Assembly (NCBI RefSeq): GCF_002303925.1
Contig: NZ_MRCS01000043.1
Coordinates: 1 to 56,470 of the forward strand
Length of the DNA: 56,470 nt
DNA from: Pseudomonas sp. ACN8
GTDB lineage: Bacteria; Pseudomonadota; Gammaproteobacteria; Pseudomonadales; Pseudomonadaceae
Direction of reading: 5' to 3'
Every line of letters starts with the position of its first letter. Positions within the stretch are counted from its first letter, which is position 1. The translations under genes and the position numbers were made by a program. A model generated the notes under the pieces. It made no database searches, was not told where the DNA came from, and saw nothing but the letters and a program-made list of their open reading frames with translations. This document shows, piece by piece, positions 8,072 through 16,720 of this stretch.

Positions 8072-8667
8072 TGGCCCATCCTAAAAAACCCGCCAAAAAC
8101 GTCCATAACGGCGTGAACCAGCTGCGCATCATCGGTGGCGAATGGCGCAGCCGGAAGCTGAGCTTCCCTGACGCCCCGGGCCTGCGCCCGACGCCGGACC
8201 GCGTGCGTGAAACCCTGTTCAACTGGCTCGCGCCGTACGTGCCGGGCGCCAAAGTGTTCGACCCGTTCACCGGCAGCGGCGCGCTGTTCCTCGAAGCCCT
8301 GTCCCGCGGCGCGGCCATGGGTCAGGCGCTGGACGCCAGCAGCATCGCGGTGTCCAGCCTCAAGGAGCACTTGGGCACGCTGCGCTGCACCACCGGCCAG
8401 GTCCAGACCGCCGACGCCCTGCGCTACCTGGAAACCCAGACCGCCATCGCCTACGACCTGGTGTTCCTCGACCCGCCGTTCAACCAGAACCTGCTACCCG
8501 CCGTGTGCAAGTTGCTTGAAGAGCGCCAATGGCTGGCCGAGGACGCGTGGGTGTACACCGAAAGCGAGTCCGCACCTTCGACCCTGGGCCTGCCGGAGAA
8601 CTGGCGCTTGCACCGGGAGCAGAAATCCGGGCGGGTGTATTACTCGTTGTGGCAGCGCGGCGCCTGA
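8071..8667 (+). CDS. rsmD: 16S rRNA (guanine(966)-N(2))-methyltransferase RsmD
   Basis: 198 residues. RsmD methylates G966 of 16S rRNA in the 30S subunit using S-adenosylmethionine. The SAM-binding loop reads VFDPFTGSGALFLEAL, preceded by the family motif RPTPDRVRETLFNWL, and the catalytic N6/N2-amino methylase motif is LDPPF. The start ATG shares one base with the stop of the upstream M16 gene, so it is cotranscribed with pair 1. Gene order M16-M16-rsmD is conserved in the genus. Confidence 0.95.
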   Translation: MAHPKKPAKNVHNGVNQLRIIGGEWRSRKLSFPDAPGLRPTPDRVRETLFNWLAPYVPGAKVFDPFTGSGALFLEALSRGAAMGQALDASSIAVSSLKEHLGTLRCTTGQVQTADALRYLETQTAIAYDLVFLDPPFNQNLLPAVCKLLEERQWLAEDAWVYTESESAPSTLGLPENWRLHREQKSGRVYYSLWQRGA

Positions 8668-8740
8668 CATTTCGGCGAGACGACTGCCCCAAACCGGTTG
8701 TGCAGTGCACTACATAGTTACCGCCTGACGTCCTTTCGGA

Positions 8741-8786
8741 TCATCCACAGTGGTTTGCGCAATTAACTGCAAACCACTGAGGATGA
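8741..8786 (+). promoter_or_regulatory. Long imperfect hairpin covering the RBS of the second M16 pair
   Basis: Arms 8741-8758 and 8769-8786 pair as TCATCC plus AGTGGTTTGC against GCAAACCACT plus GGATGA, with a two-base internal mismatch (AC/GA) and a 10-base loop. The likely Shine-Dalgarno GAGGA (8779-8783) of the gene starting at 8793 falls in the 3' arm, so the folded RNA would mask it. No T run follows, so it is not an obvious terminator. Regulatory role is inferred. Confidence 0.55.
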
Positions 8787-8792
8787 ACACGG

Positions 8793-10139
8793 ATGAACAT
8801 CTCCAGCAGCACTTTTATGCTGCCCTTTATCGCCTGTCTGCCACTCATGGCCAGCGCGGCGGCACCCCCTGCGACACAAGACTTCGTACTGGATAACGGC
8901 CTCAAGGTTGTCGTGCGCGAGGACCACCGCTCCCCCATCGTCACCGCCCAACTCTGGATCAAGACCGGCTCAAGCCACGAACCACCCGGCCAGTCGGGCC
9001 TGTCCCACGCCCTCGAACATATGGTCTACAAAGGCAGCAGCAAGGCCTGCGCCGGAGAGTTCATGACGGTACTGGATAAGCTTGGCGCCAGTCATAACGC
9101 ATCCACCAGCGCTGACTACACAGTTTTTTACCAGACCCTGCCTTCCAGCCGCACTGGCGTCGCGTTCGAAATACTGGCCGACCTGATGAGTACGGCCGAG
9201 CTGAATGAACAGGACTTCACACCGGAGCTCAAGGTCATTCAGGAGGAGCGTCGGATGCGCGTTGATGATGAGATCACCGCGTCGGTTCACGAAAGACTGA
9301 ACAGCATTGCCTACCCGGCCAGCAGCTACCGCACCCCGACGATCGGCTGGATGCACGATCTGCAACGCATGAACACCGTGCAATTGCAGCAGTGGTATCA
9401 GGCCTGGTATTCGCCGGACAATGCGACGCTGGTGGTCGTTGGCGATGTTGCACCTGAGCGGATCAAGGCCCTGGCACAGCAGTACTTCGGCCACCTTGAG
9501 CAACGTGCGACACCTGTGACGCCTGCCCCCGTCGAACTGGCGTCTGCCGGTGAACGGTCACTGGCCCTGCATGCACCGATAGCATCCCCGCGCCTGATCA
9601 TGAGCTTCAACGCGCCCAGCCTGGCCACGGCACCGGATCGTCGGACCGCCCATGCCCTGCGCTTGCTCGATATGTTACTGGCCGGATCCAGTAGCGCGCG
9701 GATCAAACAGCAGCTGCAACGGAGCGACACGATATTCACCGAGGCCGACTCAGAGTACGACGCCTTCAAACGCGGCGATTCGTTGCTGACCATCACCACA
9801 CAGCTCAACCCGGACAAGCTCAATGACGCTGACGAGGCCCTCGTCCGTCTGTGGCAAGTGATCGAATCACTGAAGAGCAAGGCGCCGGAACCGGCTGAAC
9901 TGGAGCGAGCGAAAAACCTTGTGATCGCTAACACGGTTTATGCACAGGATGATCTGGAAGGGCAGGCCGACACCTTGGGTCTGCTGGAAACCATCGGCCT
10001 CGACTGGCGGCTGGCCGATCGGGATACGGATGAGCTGAACACGGTCACACCCCTGGATATTCAACAGGTCGCAAAGACTTACCTGACGCGCGAGCGCCTG
10101 AGTACCGCGAAAATCCTGCCGGAGAAAAACAATGGATAA
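8793..10139 (+). CDS. M16 family zinc metallopeptidase, catalytic subunit (pair 2, paralogue)
   Basis: 448 residues, clearly paralogous to the protein at 5233: both share DNGLKVVVREDHR, GLSHALEHM, and an identical stretch around the motif NATLVVVGDV. A signal peptide ends near residue 22 (LMASAAA). The zinc motif is intact (His72, Glu75, His76, with the Glu of QEERR at about 151-152), so it should be active. It follows rsmD after 125 bases that hold a long hairpin. Its downstream partner overlaps it by eight bases. The layout M16-M16-rsmD-M16-M16 points to duplication of the pair. Substrate unknown. Confidence 0.88.
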   Translation: MNISSSTFMLPFIACLPLMASAAAPPATQDFVLDNGLKVVVREDHRSPIVTAQLWIKTGSSHEPPGQSGLSHALEHMVYKGSSKACAGEFMTVLDKLGASHNASTSADYTVFYQTLPSSRTGVAFEILADLMSTAELNEQDFTPELKVIQEERRMRVDDEITASVHERLNSIAYPASSYRTPTIGWMHDLQRMNTVQLQQWYQAWYSPDNATLVVVGDVAPERIKALAQQYFGHLEQRATPVTPAPVELASAGERSLALHAPIASPRLIMSFNAPSLATAPDRRTAHALRLLDMLLAGSSSARIKQQLQRSDTIFTEADSEYDAFKRGDSLLTITTQLNPDKLNDADEALVRLWQVIESLKSKAPEPAELERAKNLVIANTVYAQDDLEGQADTLGLLETIGLDWRLADRDTDELNTVTPLDIQQVAKTYLTRERLSTAKILPEKNNG

Positions 10140-11577
10140 GCTCAAAGGCCTCATCAACGGATTGATCCTGGTCGGCATGCTGTCGAGTGCACAGTCCCCT
10201 GCCACTGCAACCACGGCGCCCCAGAAACCAGTGCTGCAATCGCTCAATGAACCACAGACTCCGGCGACCCACCGCACGCTGTCGATCAAGGGTTACAAAA
10301 CGCTCAGCGGAACGAAGATCCTGTTCATCCGCACCCCTGGCCTGCCGATGTTCGATGCCCTTGTGAGCTTTGCCGCCGGCAGCGCCCACACGCCGCATAA
10401 CCCCGGCCTGGCCGCTGTCACCTATAGCCTTTTGAATGAGGGTGTGGCTGGCAAAGACGTCAATGCCATACAGGCGACTTTCGATAATCTGGGTGCAAGG
10501 ATGGATATGGGCATCAGCCAGGACCGGATCTGGATATCCCTGCGAAGTCTGAGTGACGAATCACGGCGCACTCCAGCCCTGGAACTGTTTGCCCAGGTAC
10601 TCGGCAAGCCGCTGTTACCGCAAGAGTCCCTGCCTACGGTGAAATCCCAACTGCAGTACTTTCTGGACCATGAAGAGCAGTCCCATGCAGCTCAAGCCCA
10701 AATAGCCAATCTCGGCCAGCTGTTTCCCGACCACGGTTATGCCCAGTCCCTCTACGGAACCAGGGCCGGACTGACCGCCATCACCCGCACCCAGGTGCAA
10801 GACTTTCATCGCGAGGCTTATGCCGCGGGCAATGCCCAGATCACACTGGTCGGCGACCTCACCGAGGAAGAAGCCCAACGCATCGGTGCGCAGATATCCG
10901 CGGCCTTGCCCCTGGGACCGGCCACTGCGGCGATCCAGCCAGTGACAAGTCCAGCCGCTCCAGGTCTGCTGCGCATTGAGCGACCATCGACCCAGGCTTA
11001 CCTGCGCCTTGCCCAGCCAAGCGTCCTGCAAAACAGTCCGGACTACGTCGGGCTACAGATGGCCATGCGGATTTTCACCAACCGACTGACCCATGAACTG
11101 CGTGAACGCCGAGGTCTGACCTATCACGTTGACGCCGACCTCTCAGCCCTTCAGGCACAAGGGTTGCTGACTATTAAATTGCAGACCCGACCGGAGCAGG
11201 CCGATGCCGTGCTGGCCCATATCAAGACGATGTTCAGTGACTTCCTCGCTCAAGGACCTACCCAACAGGAACTCGAGGACAGCCAACAGCGATTGGCCGG
11301 TAGCGCGCCTTTGAACAGCGCTACCAATATGCAGATTCTGAGACAGTTGCACGCCATCAGCGCTCACAATCTGCCGCTGGACCTCGACTTTGCCACGCAA
11401 GCAGCCTTGAAGCTGAACCTGATATCAATCAAAACAGCACTCAACCGGCATTACCACGCCGACCAATGGCGCGCTGTCATCCTGGGGCCGAAGACCGATC
11501 AACAACCGCTGCCAGCTCCAGGCGAAAGCGCAACCAATGCCATGTGTCGCGTGCCTGGCGAGATTGTGGCAAGTTAG
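10132..11577 (+). CDS. M16 family protein, non-catalytic subunit (pair 2, degenerate)
   Basis: 481 residues with an N-terminal hydrophobic export signal (about 5-27). It matches the pair 1 partner along its length (GLPMFDALVSFAAGSAH, YSLLNEGVAGKDVNAI, RERRGLTYHVDADL). It lacks HxxEH as expected, but also lacks the glycine-rich loop that pair 1 carries as GGGGFGTRL: here the segment reads MAMRIFTNRL. It has an extra C-terminal tail after LPAPGES. Codon use is somewhat less biased than in pair 1, consistent with relaxed constraint on the copy. Whether it still supports its catalytic partner is open. Confidence 0.82.
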   Translation: MDKLKGLINGLILVGMLSSAQSPATATTAPQKPVLQSLNEPQTPATHRTLSIKGYKTLSGTKILFIRTPGLPMFDALVSFAAGSAHTPHNPGLAAVTYSLLNEGVAGKDVNAIQATFDNLGARMDMGISQDRIWISLRSLSDESRRTPALELFAQVLGKPLLPQESLPTVKSQLQYFLDHEEQSHAAQAQIANLGQLFPDHGYAQSLYGTRAGLTAITRTQVQDFHREAYAAGNAQITLVGDLTEEEAQRIGAQISAALPLGPATAAIQPVTSPAAPGLLRIERPSTQAYLRLAQPSVLQNSPDYVGLQMAMRIFTNRLTHELRERRGLTYHVDADLSALQAQGLLTIKLQTRPEQADAVLAHIKTMFSDFLAQGPTQQELEDSQQRLAGSAPLNSATNMQILRQLHAISAHNLPLDLDFATQAALKLNLISIKTALNRHYHADQWRAVILGPKTDQQPLPAPGESATNAMCRVPGEIVAS

Positions 11578-11650
11578 ACAACCATGATGACGCGGTTGTG
11601 GCACTGTCGCGCCGCGTCTTCGGGCAGACTCATGAACACTCCCACCGAGA

Positions 11651-12670
11651 ATGACTGTGCAACCGCACCCCGCACTGGCCGTACCGCCGTCCTTCACCCC
11701 TGCCTTCGGCATCGGCAATCCGCACTTGCAAACCTTGTGGGGGCCGCTGTGGCGTAAAACCGTGCACATCGGCCGTGAACGCGAACGCCTGTGGCTTGAA
11801 GACGGCGATTTTCTCGACCTTGACTGGCACGGCCCGCACATTGCCGATGCACCGTTGGTGCTGGTGCTGCACGGGCTCACCGGTTCGTCGAATTCGCCTT
11901 ACGTGGCGGGCATGCAAAAAGCTCTGGGCGACCGTGGCTGGGCCAGCGTCGCGCTGAACTGGCGCGGCTGTTCGGGCGAACCCAACCTGTTGCCGCGCAG
12001 CTACCATTCCGGCGCCAGCGAAGACCTGGCCGAAACCATCAGACACTTGCGGGCCAAACGGCCTCTGGCGCCACTGTATGCGGTGGGCTACTCCCTTGGC
12101 GGTAATGTCCTGCTCAAGCATTTGGGCGAAACCGGCAGCGACAGCGACTTGACGGGCGCCGTGGCGGTGTCGGTACCGTTCCGCCTGGACCAGTGCGCCG
12201 ACCGTATCGGCCAGGGCTTTTCCAAGGTTTACCAGGCGCATTTCATGCGCGAGATGGTCGCCTACATCAAGAACAAACAGCGACAGTTCCAGCACGACGG
12301 ACGCGAGGACGGCCTGGCAGCCCTGGCGGCCCTCGGATCCCTGGAAAACATGCGCACGTTCTGGGACTTCGATGGACGCGTCACCGCGCCACTGCACGGT
12401 TTCGCCGACGCCGAGGATTATTATCGCCGCGCCTCCAGCCGCTATTTCCTTGGCGAAATTCGTACGCCGACCTTGATGATTCAGGCCGCCGACGACCCCT
12501 TCGTGTCTCCCCACAGCCTGCCGCACGTCGATGAACTGTCCGCTTGCACGCAATTCGAACTGCAAGCCAAGGGCGGGCATGTCGGTTTCGTCGATGGCTC
12601 GCTCAAGCAACCGGGTTACTACCTGGAACGGCGCATCCCCGAGTGGCTGGCCGCCATAGGGTGCGCTTGA
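11651..12670 (+). CDS. Alpha/beta hydrolase, YheT family
   Basis: 339 residues. The fold and motifs match the YheT/ABHD1-3 group of alpha/beta hydrolases: an N-terminal segment with NPHLQTLWGPL, the oxyanion region LVLHGLTGSSNSPYV, the nucleophile elbow GYSLGG, a catalytic Asp in ADDPFVS, and His in GGHVGFVDG. Members are esterase or lipase-like cytoplasmic enzymes of poorly known substrate. The start at 11651 was chosen because it gives the family N-terminus; the ribosome binding site is weak (GAG). Four bases separate its stop from the AraC regulator, suggesting cotranscription. Confidence 0.85.
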   Translation: MTVQPHPALAVPPSFTPAFGIGNPHLQTLWGPLWRKTVHIGRERERLWLEDGDFLDLDWHGPHIADAPLVLVLHGLTGSSNSPYVAGMQKALGDRGWASVALNWRGCSGEPNLLPRSYHSGASEDLAETIRHLRAKRPLAPLYAVGYSLGGNVLLKHLGETGSDSDLTGAVAVSVPFRLDQCADRIGQGFSKVYQAHFMREMVAYIKNKQRQFQHDGREDGLAALAALGSLENMRTFWDFDGRVTAPLHGFADAEDYYRRASSRYFLGEIRTPTLMIQAADDPFVSPHSLPHVDELSACTQFELQAKGGHVGFVDGSLKQPGYYLERRIPEWLAAIGCA

Positions 12671-12673
12671 ATC

Positions 12674-13513
12674 ATGGACGCTGACCAAGGCGAGTCGATC
12701 CACTTCTGGCAAACTCCGCCGCTGGCTGGGGTCGAGTTGTTGTCCGCCCGCTACATCGACCATCGTTTTGCCCCCCATGTGCATGACGGCTATGTGATCG
12801 GCATGATCATGGCGGGCGCCCAGCGTTATCGCTATCGCGGCGCCGAACACCTGGCAGGCAGCGGCACGCTGGTGCTGATCAACCCCGATGAATTGCACAC
12901 CGGCCACAAAGGCACCGAGGATGGCTGGCTGTATCGGGCGTTTTATCCGGACAGCGGGCAGATAACTTCGCTGCTGGCCGAACTCGAGTTGCCAACCTGT
13001 CACTTGCCGACCTTCGGTGCCACGCTGTATCGCGATCAGGATCTGGTGAACGGTTTCTGCCAGCTTCACCGTTTACTGGAAAGCCCCGCCACCGCTTTGC
13101 AGCAACAAACGATCTGGCGCGAACTGGTGCTGTCACTGTTGCAGCGTCATGCGGCGGTGCCCGATGCCGGTAAACCCGGCAAGGAACACCGGGCCGTGAG
13201 CCTGGCCAAGGAGTTGCTGCTCGTGCAACTGGCAGCACCACCTTCACTGGAGGCACTGGCGGCGACGGTCAATCTCTCGCCATTCCATTTCGCCCGGGTG
13301 TTCCGCCGGGCCACCGGCATGCCGCCGCACACCTGGCTGATGCAACAGCGTATCGCCCGGGCGCGGGCGTTGCTGCAAAGTGGTTGTCTGCCGCTGGAAG
13401 TCGCGATGCAACTGGGGTTTGCCGACCAGAGCCATCTGAGCCGGCAGTTCAAGCAGGTGTATGGGGTTGGACCGGGGGCGTATCGCAGTGCAAAACGGGG
13501 ACTTGAGGCTTAA
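12674..13513 (+). CDS. AraC family transcriptional regulator
   Basis: 279 residues. The N-terminal half is an AraC-type cupin (HVHDGYVIGMIMAGAQRYRYRG, then LINPDELHTGH), expected to bind a small ligand. The C-terminal 100 residues hold two helix-turn-helix units: LEALAATVNLSPFHFARVFRRATGMPPH, and LEVAMQLGFADQSHLSRQFKQVYGVGPGAYR. It follows the YheT-type hydrolase by four bases. The regulated genes cannot be named from sequence; amino-acid exporters often sit near this subgroup, but none is adjacent. Confidence 0.88.
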   Translation: MDADQGESIHFWQTPPLAGVELLSARYIDHRFAPHVHDGYVIGMIMAGAQRYRYRGAEHLAGSGTLVLINPDELHTGHKGTEDGWLYRAFYPDSGQITSLLAELELPTCHLPTFGATLYRDQDLVNGFCQLHRLLESPATALQQQTIWRELVLSLLQRHAAVPDAGKPGKEHRAVSLAKELLLVQLAAPPSLEALAATVNLSPFHFARVFRRATGMPPHTWLMQQRIARARALLQSGCLPLEVAMQLGFADQSHLSRQFKQVYGVGPGAYRSAKRGLEA

Positions 13514-13557
13514 CGAGATCTCAAAAACACCATCCATCCCACAGGTATTAGTGGTGT

Positions 13558-14412
13558 TTACTCGCCGGTGGTGATGCCCCGCGCAGGCTCGTTGATCCAC
13601 TCGCTCCATGACCCGGCATACAATGAACCCAACGGATAACCGGCAAGACACAACGCAAACAGGTTGTGGCACGCCGTCACGCCGGAGCCGCAGTACGCCA
13701 CCAGATCATTCGGCGAACGATCGCCCAGTTTCGCGGAGAAACGCTGCTTGAGCTGATCGGCCGGCAGGAAGCGCCCGTCACTGCCAAGGTTCTCGGTAAA
13801 CGCCGCACACTGGGCGCCAGGGATGTGCCCGGCAATCGGATCGATCGGTTCCACTTCCCCCTTGAAACGCGGCAATGCGCGAGCATCGAGCAGGGTCAGT
13901 TCCGGCCGCGCAAGGCGCTTTTGCAGCCGCTCGGCACTGATCAGCAACGCCATGTCAGGACTACCGGTGAAGGAGCCACGGGCGATCGCCGGCGCATCCA
14001 GGCTCAGCGGCAAACCGGCCGCGTGCCAGGCCTTGAGACCGCCATCGAGGATGAAAACACCGTCGCGTTTGCCCAACCACGCCAGCAACCACCAGGCCCG
14101 CGCCGCATAGGCCCCCGGACCGTCGTCATACAAAACCACTTCGCTATCGGCGTTGATGCCCCAGGCTTGCAGGCGCTCGATCAGTTGCGCCGGCTCGGGC
14201 AACGGATGACGCCCGGTCACGCCCTTGACCACGGCTCCACTCAGGTCACGCTCGAGGTCGGCATAGCTCGAACCGGCGATATGCCCTTCGGCATAGCTGC
14301 GCTGACCGTAATCCGGGTCTTCGAGGGCAAAACGACAATCCAGAATCACCAGCCCCGGCTGGTCCTTTTTCAGGTCCAGTGCTTGCGGGCTGATCAATTG
14401 CGCAATGGGCAT
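13558..14412 (-). CDS. sseA: 3-mercaptopyruvate / thiosulfate sulfurtransferase (double rhodanese)
   Basis: 284 residues with two rhodanese domains. The N-terminal, inactive domain contains LDCRFALEDPDYG and the C-terminal domain carries the active-site loop CGSGVTAC with its persulfide-forming first Cys. The loop CGSGVTA fits 3-mercaptopyruvate sulfurtransferases (SseA type) better than classical thiosulfate rhodaneses. It transfers sulfur to cyanide or thiol acceptors in the cytoplasm. Convergent with the AraC gene; transcribed in the same direction as laoR, 32 bases away. Confidence 0.88.
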   Translation of the reverse strand: MPIAQLISPQALDLKKDQPGLVILDCRFALEDPDYGQRSYAEGHIAGSSYADLERDLSGAVVKGVTGRHPLPEPAQLIERLQAWGINADSEVVLYDDGPGAYAARAWWLLAWLGKRDGVFILDGGLKAWHAAGLPLSLDAPAIARGSFTGSPDMALLISAERLQKRLARPELTLLDARALPRFKGEVEPIDPIAGHIPGAQCAAFTENLGSDGRFLPADQLKQRFSAKLGDRSPNDLVAYCGSGVTACHNLFALCLAGYPLGSLYAGSWSEWINEPARGITTGE

Positions 14413-14444
14413 AGCGGGCTCCTGTGCTTAAGTCGGTCTTGATC

Positions 14445-15116
14445 CTACTGTACTTCTTCCAATGCCTGGGCCAGGGGCACGTAAAACTCTTCGAACAAGG
14501 CACTGACCGCATCGCGGGCCTCATCCGTGACAAACCCGGCTTCCAGCACCAGCACCTGATACACCCCACGTTTAATGGCTTGCTCGCTGAGGTGGCTGGA
14601 ATTCTCCCGCGTGGTGCACAGAAAGCGCACCCAGGACGTGAGGATGATCCAGGCATTGAGCGTCAGGGATTCGATCTGCACCTTGTCCATCTTCAGGATG
14701 CCGGCGGCGACGAAACCTTCGTAGATCGCCGAACCCTGGATCAGGCAGCGCTGGGAGAAGCGTCGATAGCGGTCGGCCAGGTCCGGATCGCTGTCGAGCA
14801 AATGTTCGAGATCACGATGCAGAAACCGGTAGCGCCACATCGCCGACAACAGCTCCTTGAGGTAGAAGCGCTTGTCTTCCACCGTGGCGGCACGGCCCTG
14901 GGGCGGACGCAGGAAGCTGTCCACCAGGTTTTCGTACTCGCTGAACAGCACGGCGATGATCGCCTGCTTGTTCGGGAAGTGGTAGTACAGGTTGCCCGGG
15001 GAAATTTCCATATGGGCAGCAATGTGGTTGGTGCTGATGCTGCGCTCGCCCTGCTGGTTGAACAGCTCCAGGCTGTTCTGCACGATGCGCTCGCTGGTTT
15101 TGATCCGTGGGGCCAT
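14445..15116 (-). CDS. laoR: TetR family repressor LaoR-like
   Basis: 223 residues. An N-terminal TetR helix-turn-helix (about 10-56: IVQNSLELFNQQGERSISTN, then AAHMEISPGNLYYHFPNKQ) is followed by an all-helical ligand-binding domain. Position next to an aldehyde dehydrogenase, a small Tat protein and a GMC oxidoreductase matches laoR of the laoABCR long-chain alcohol oxidation system described in P. aeruginosa. It diverges from laoC; a 26-base palindrome in the shared region (15206-15231) is its likely operator. Confidence 0.82.
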   Translation of the reverse strand: MAPRIKTSERIVQNSLELFNQQGERSISTNHIAAHMEISPGNLYYHFPNKQAIIAVLFSEYENLVDSFLRPPQGRAATVEDKRFYLKELLSAMWRYRFLHRDLEHLLDSDPDLADRYRRFSQRCLIQGSAIYEGFVAAGILKMDKVQIESLTLNAWIILTSWVRFLCTTRENSSHLSEQAIKRGVYQVLVLEAGFVTDEARDAVSALFEEFYVPLAQALEEVQ

Positions 15117-15201
15117 GGCTTGAGCTTTAATTCAGAGTGCGTTGACGGGCATCTTAGATCTATCCGCGAGCGGATAAAACCAAGCTGTTCCAGGATGTCA
15201 T

Positions 15202-15231
15202 TTGACTTTTTAGAGTATAGGCTCTAAAAAG
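15202..15231 (+). promoter_or_regulatory. laoC promoter with overlapping palindromic TetR operator
   Basis: Perfect 10-base inverted arms CTTTTTAGAG (15206-15215) and CTCTAAAAAG (15222-15231) around a 6-base spacer. A -35 box TTGACT (15202-15207) and a -10-like TAAAAA (15225-15230) with a 17-base spacer overlie the palindrome. Repressor binding here would block RNA polymerase directly. The laoC start codon is 31 bases downstream. Confidence 0.7.
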
Positions 15232-15261
15232 TGCTTCATTACAATAAATCCGGAGCCGACC

Positions 15262-16692
15262 ATGACTGCTGAAATTTCCTACCTTCAGAACCTACAGCAG
15301 CCGTTGGAAGAGCTTCAGGCCCTGTTCGACGCCCAGCGTGCCGCCTACGCCGCCAACCCGATGCCACCGGCTGCGCAGCGCCAGCAATGGCTCAAGGCGC
15401 TAAAGGATTTGTTGAACAATGAACGCCAGGCCCTGATCGATGCGATCAGCCAGGACTTCAGTCATCGCAGCGCCGATGAAACTCTGCTCGCCGAACTGAT
15501 GCCCAGCCTGCACGGCATCCATTACGCCAGCAAACACCTCAAGGGCTGGATGCGAGCCTCGCGACGCAAAGTGGGCGCAGCCTTCCAGCCCGCCTCGGCC
15601 AAAGTGGTTTATCAACCACTGGGCGTGGTCGGGGTCATCGTGCCGTGGAACTACCCGCTGTACCTGGCCATCGGCCCGTTGGTCGGCGCGCTGTCGGCGG
15701 GCAATCGGGTGATGCTCAAGCTCAGTGAGTCGACTCCCGCGACCGGCCTGCTGATGAAGCGACTGCTGGCGCGAATCTTCCCCGAAGACCTGGTTTGCGT
15801 GGTCCTGGGCGAGGCGGACATGGGCGTGGCGTTTTCACGCCTGCCGTTCGATCACCTGCTGTTCACCGGCGCCACCAGCATCGGCAAACACGTGATGCGC
15901 GCCGCCGCGGAAAACCTGACCCCGGTGACTCTGGAGCTTGGCGGCAAGTCCCCGGCCATTGTTTCCCGCGACGTGCCGCTCAAGGACGCCGCCGAGCGCA
16001 TCGCCTTCGGCAAGACCCTGAACGCCGGCCAGACCTGCGTGGCCCCGGACTATGTGCTGGTGCCGGAGGATCGCGTCGGAGGTTTCGTCGAAGCCTATCG
16101 CACAGCCGTCCGCGGGTTTTATCCGACGCTGGCTGACAACCCGGACTACACCGCGATCATCAATGAGCGACAACTGGCACGTCTCAACGGCTACGTCAGC
16201 GACGCCACCAGCAAGGGTGCGCTGCTGATGCCGCTGTTCGAACAGGGCCAGGGCCGCCGCATGGGCCATAGCCTGCTGCTCAACGTCACGGACGAGATGA
16301 CGGTGATGCAGGACGAAATCTTCGGTCCGCTGCTGCCGATCGTGCCGTACAAGGATCTGGACCAGGCATTTGCCTACATCAACCAGCGCCCTCGCCCACT
16401 GGCGCTGTATTACTTCGGCTACGACAAGCGCGAACAACAGCGCGTGCTGCACGAAACCCATTCCGGCGGCGTGTGCCTGAACGACACCCTGCTGCACGTT
16501 GCCCAGGACGACATGCCGTTCGGCGGCATCGGTGCCTCGGGCATGGGCCACTACCACGGCCATGAAGGGTTCCTGACCTTCAGCAAAGCCAAGGGGGTGC
16601 TGATCAAACAACGGTTCAACGCGGCGAAACTGATCTATCCGCCGTATGGAAAATCGATTCAGAAGCTGATCCAGAAGCTGTTCATCCGCTAA
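15262..16692 (+). CDS. laoC: Aldehyde dehydrogenase LaoC-like (coniferyl aldehyde dehydrogenase type)
   Basis: 476 residues, NAD(P)-dependent aldehyde dehydrogenase superfamily, short form without a C-terminal extension like CalB/class 3 enzymes. Visible are PWNYPLYLAIGPLVGALSAG for the nucleotide fold, the general base Glu in LELGGKSP, and the catalytic Cys in NAGQTCVAPDY. In the lao context it would oxidise long-chain aldehydes made by LaoA to fatty acids. The C-terminus is basic and hydrophobic (LIKQRFNAAKLIYPPYG), which may favour membrane contact. SD CGGAG lies just upstream of the ATG. First gene of the lao operon, 28 bases before laoB. Confidence 0.85.
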   Translation: MTAEISYLQNLQQPLEELQALFDAQRAAYAANPMPPAAQRQQWLKALKDLLNNERQALIDAISQDFSHRSADETLLAELMPSLHGIHYASKHLKGWMRASRRKVGAAFQPASAKVVYQPLGVVGVIVPWNYPLYLAIGPLVGALSAGNRVMLKLSESTPATGLLMKRLLARIFPEDLVCVVLGEADMGVAFSRLPFDHLLFTGATSIGKHVMRAAAENLTPVTLELGGKSPAIVSRDVPLKDAAERIAFGKTLNAGQTCVAPDYVLVPEDRVGGFVEAYRTAVRGFYPTLADNPDYTAIINERQLARLNGYVSDATSKGALLMPLFEQGQGRRMGHSLLLNVTDEMTVMQDEIFGPLLPIVPYKDLDQAFAYINQRPRPLALYYFGYDKREQQRVLHETHSGGVCLNDTLLHVAQDDMPFGGIGASGMGHYHGHEGFLTFSKAKGVLIKQRFNAAKLIYPPYGKSIQKLIQKLFIR

Positions 16693-16720
16693 CGATCTTC
16701 ACCGTCGGGTAATAACAATA

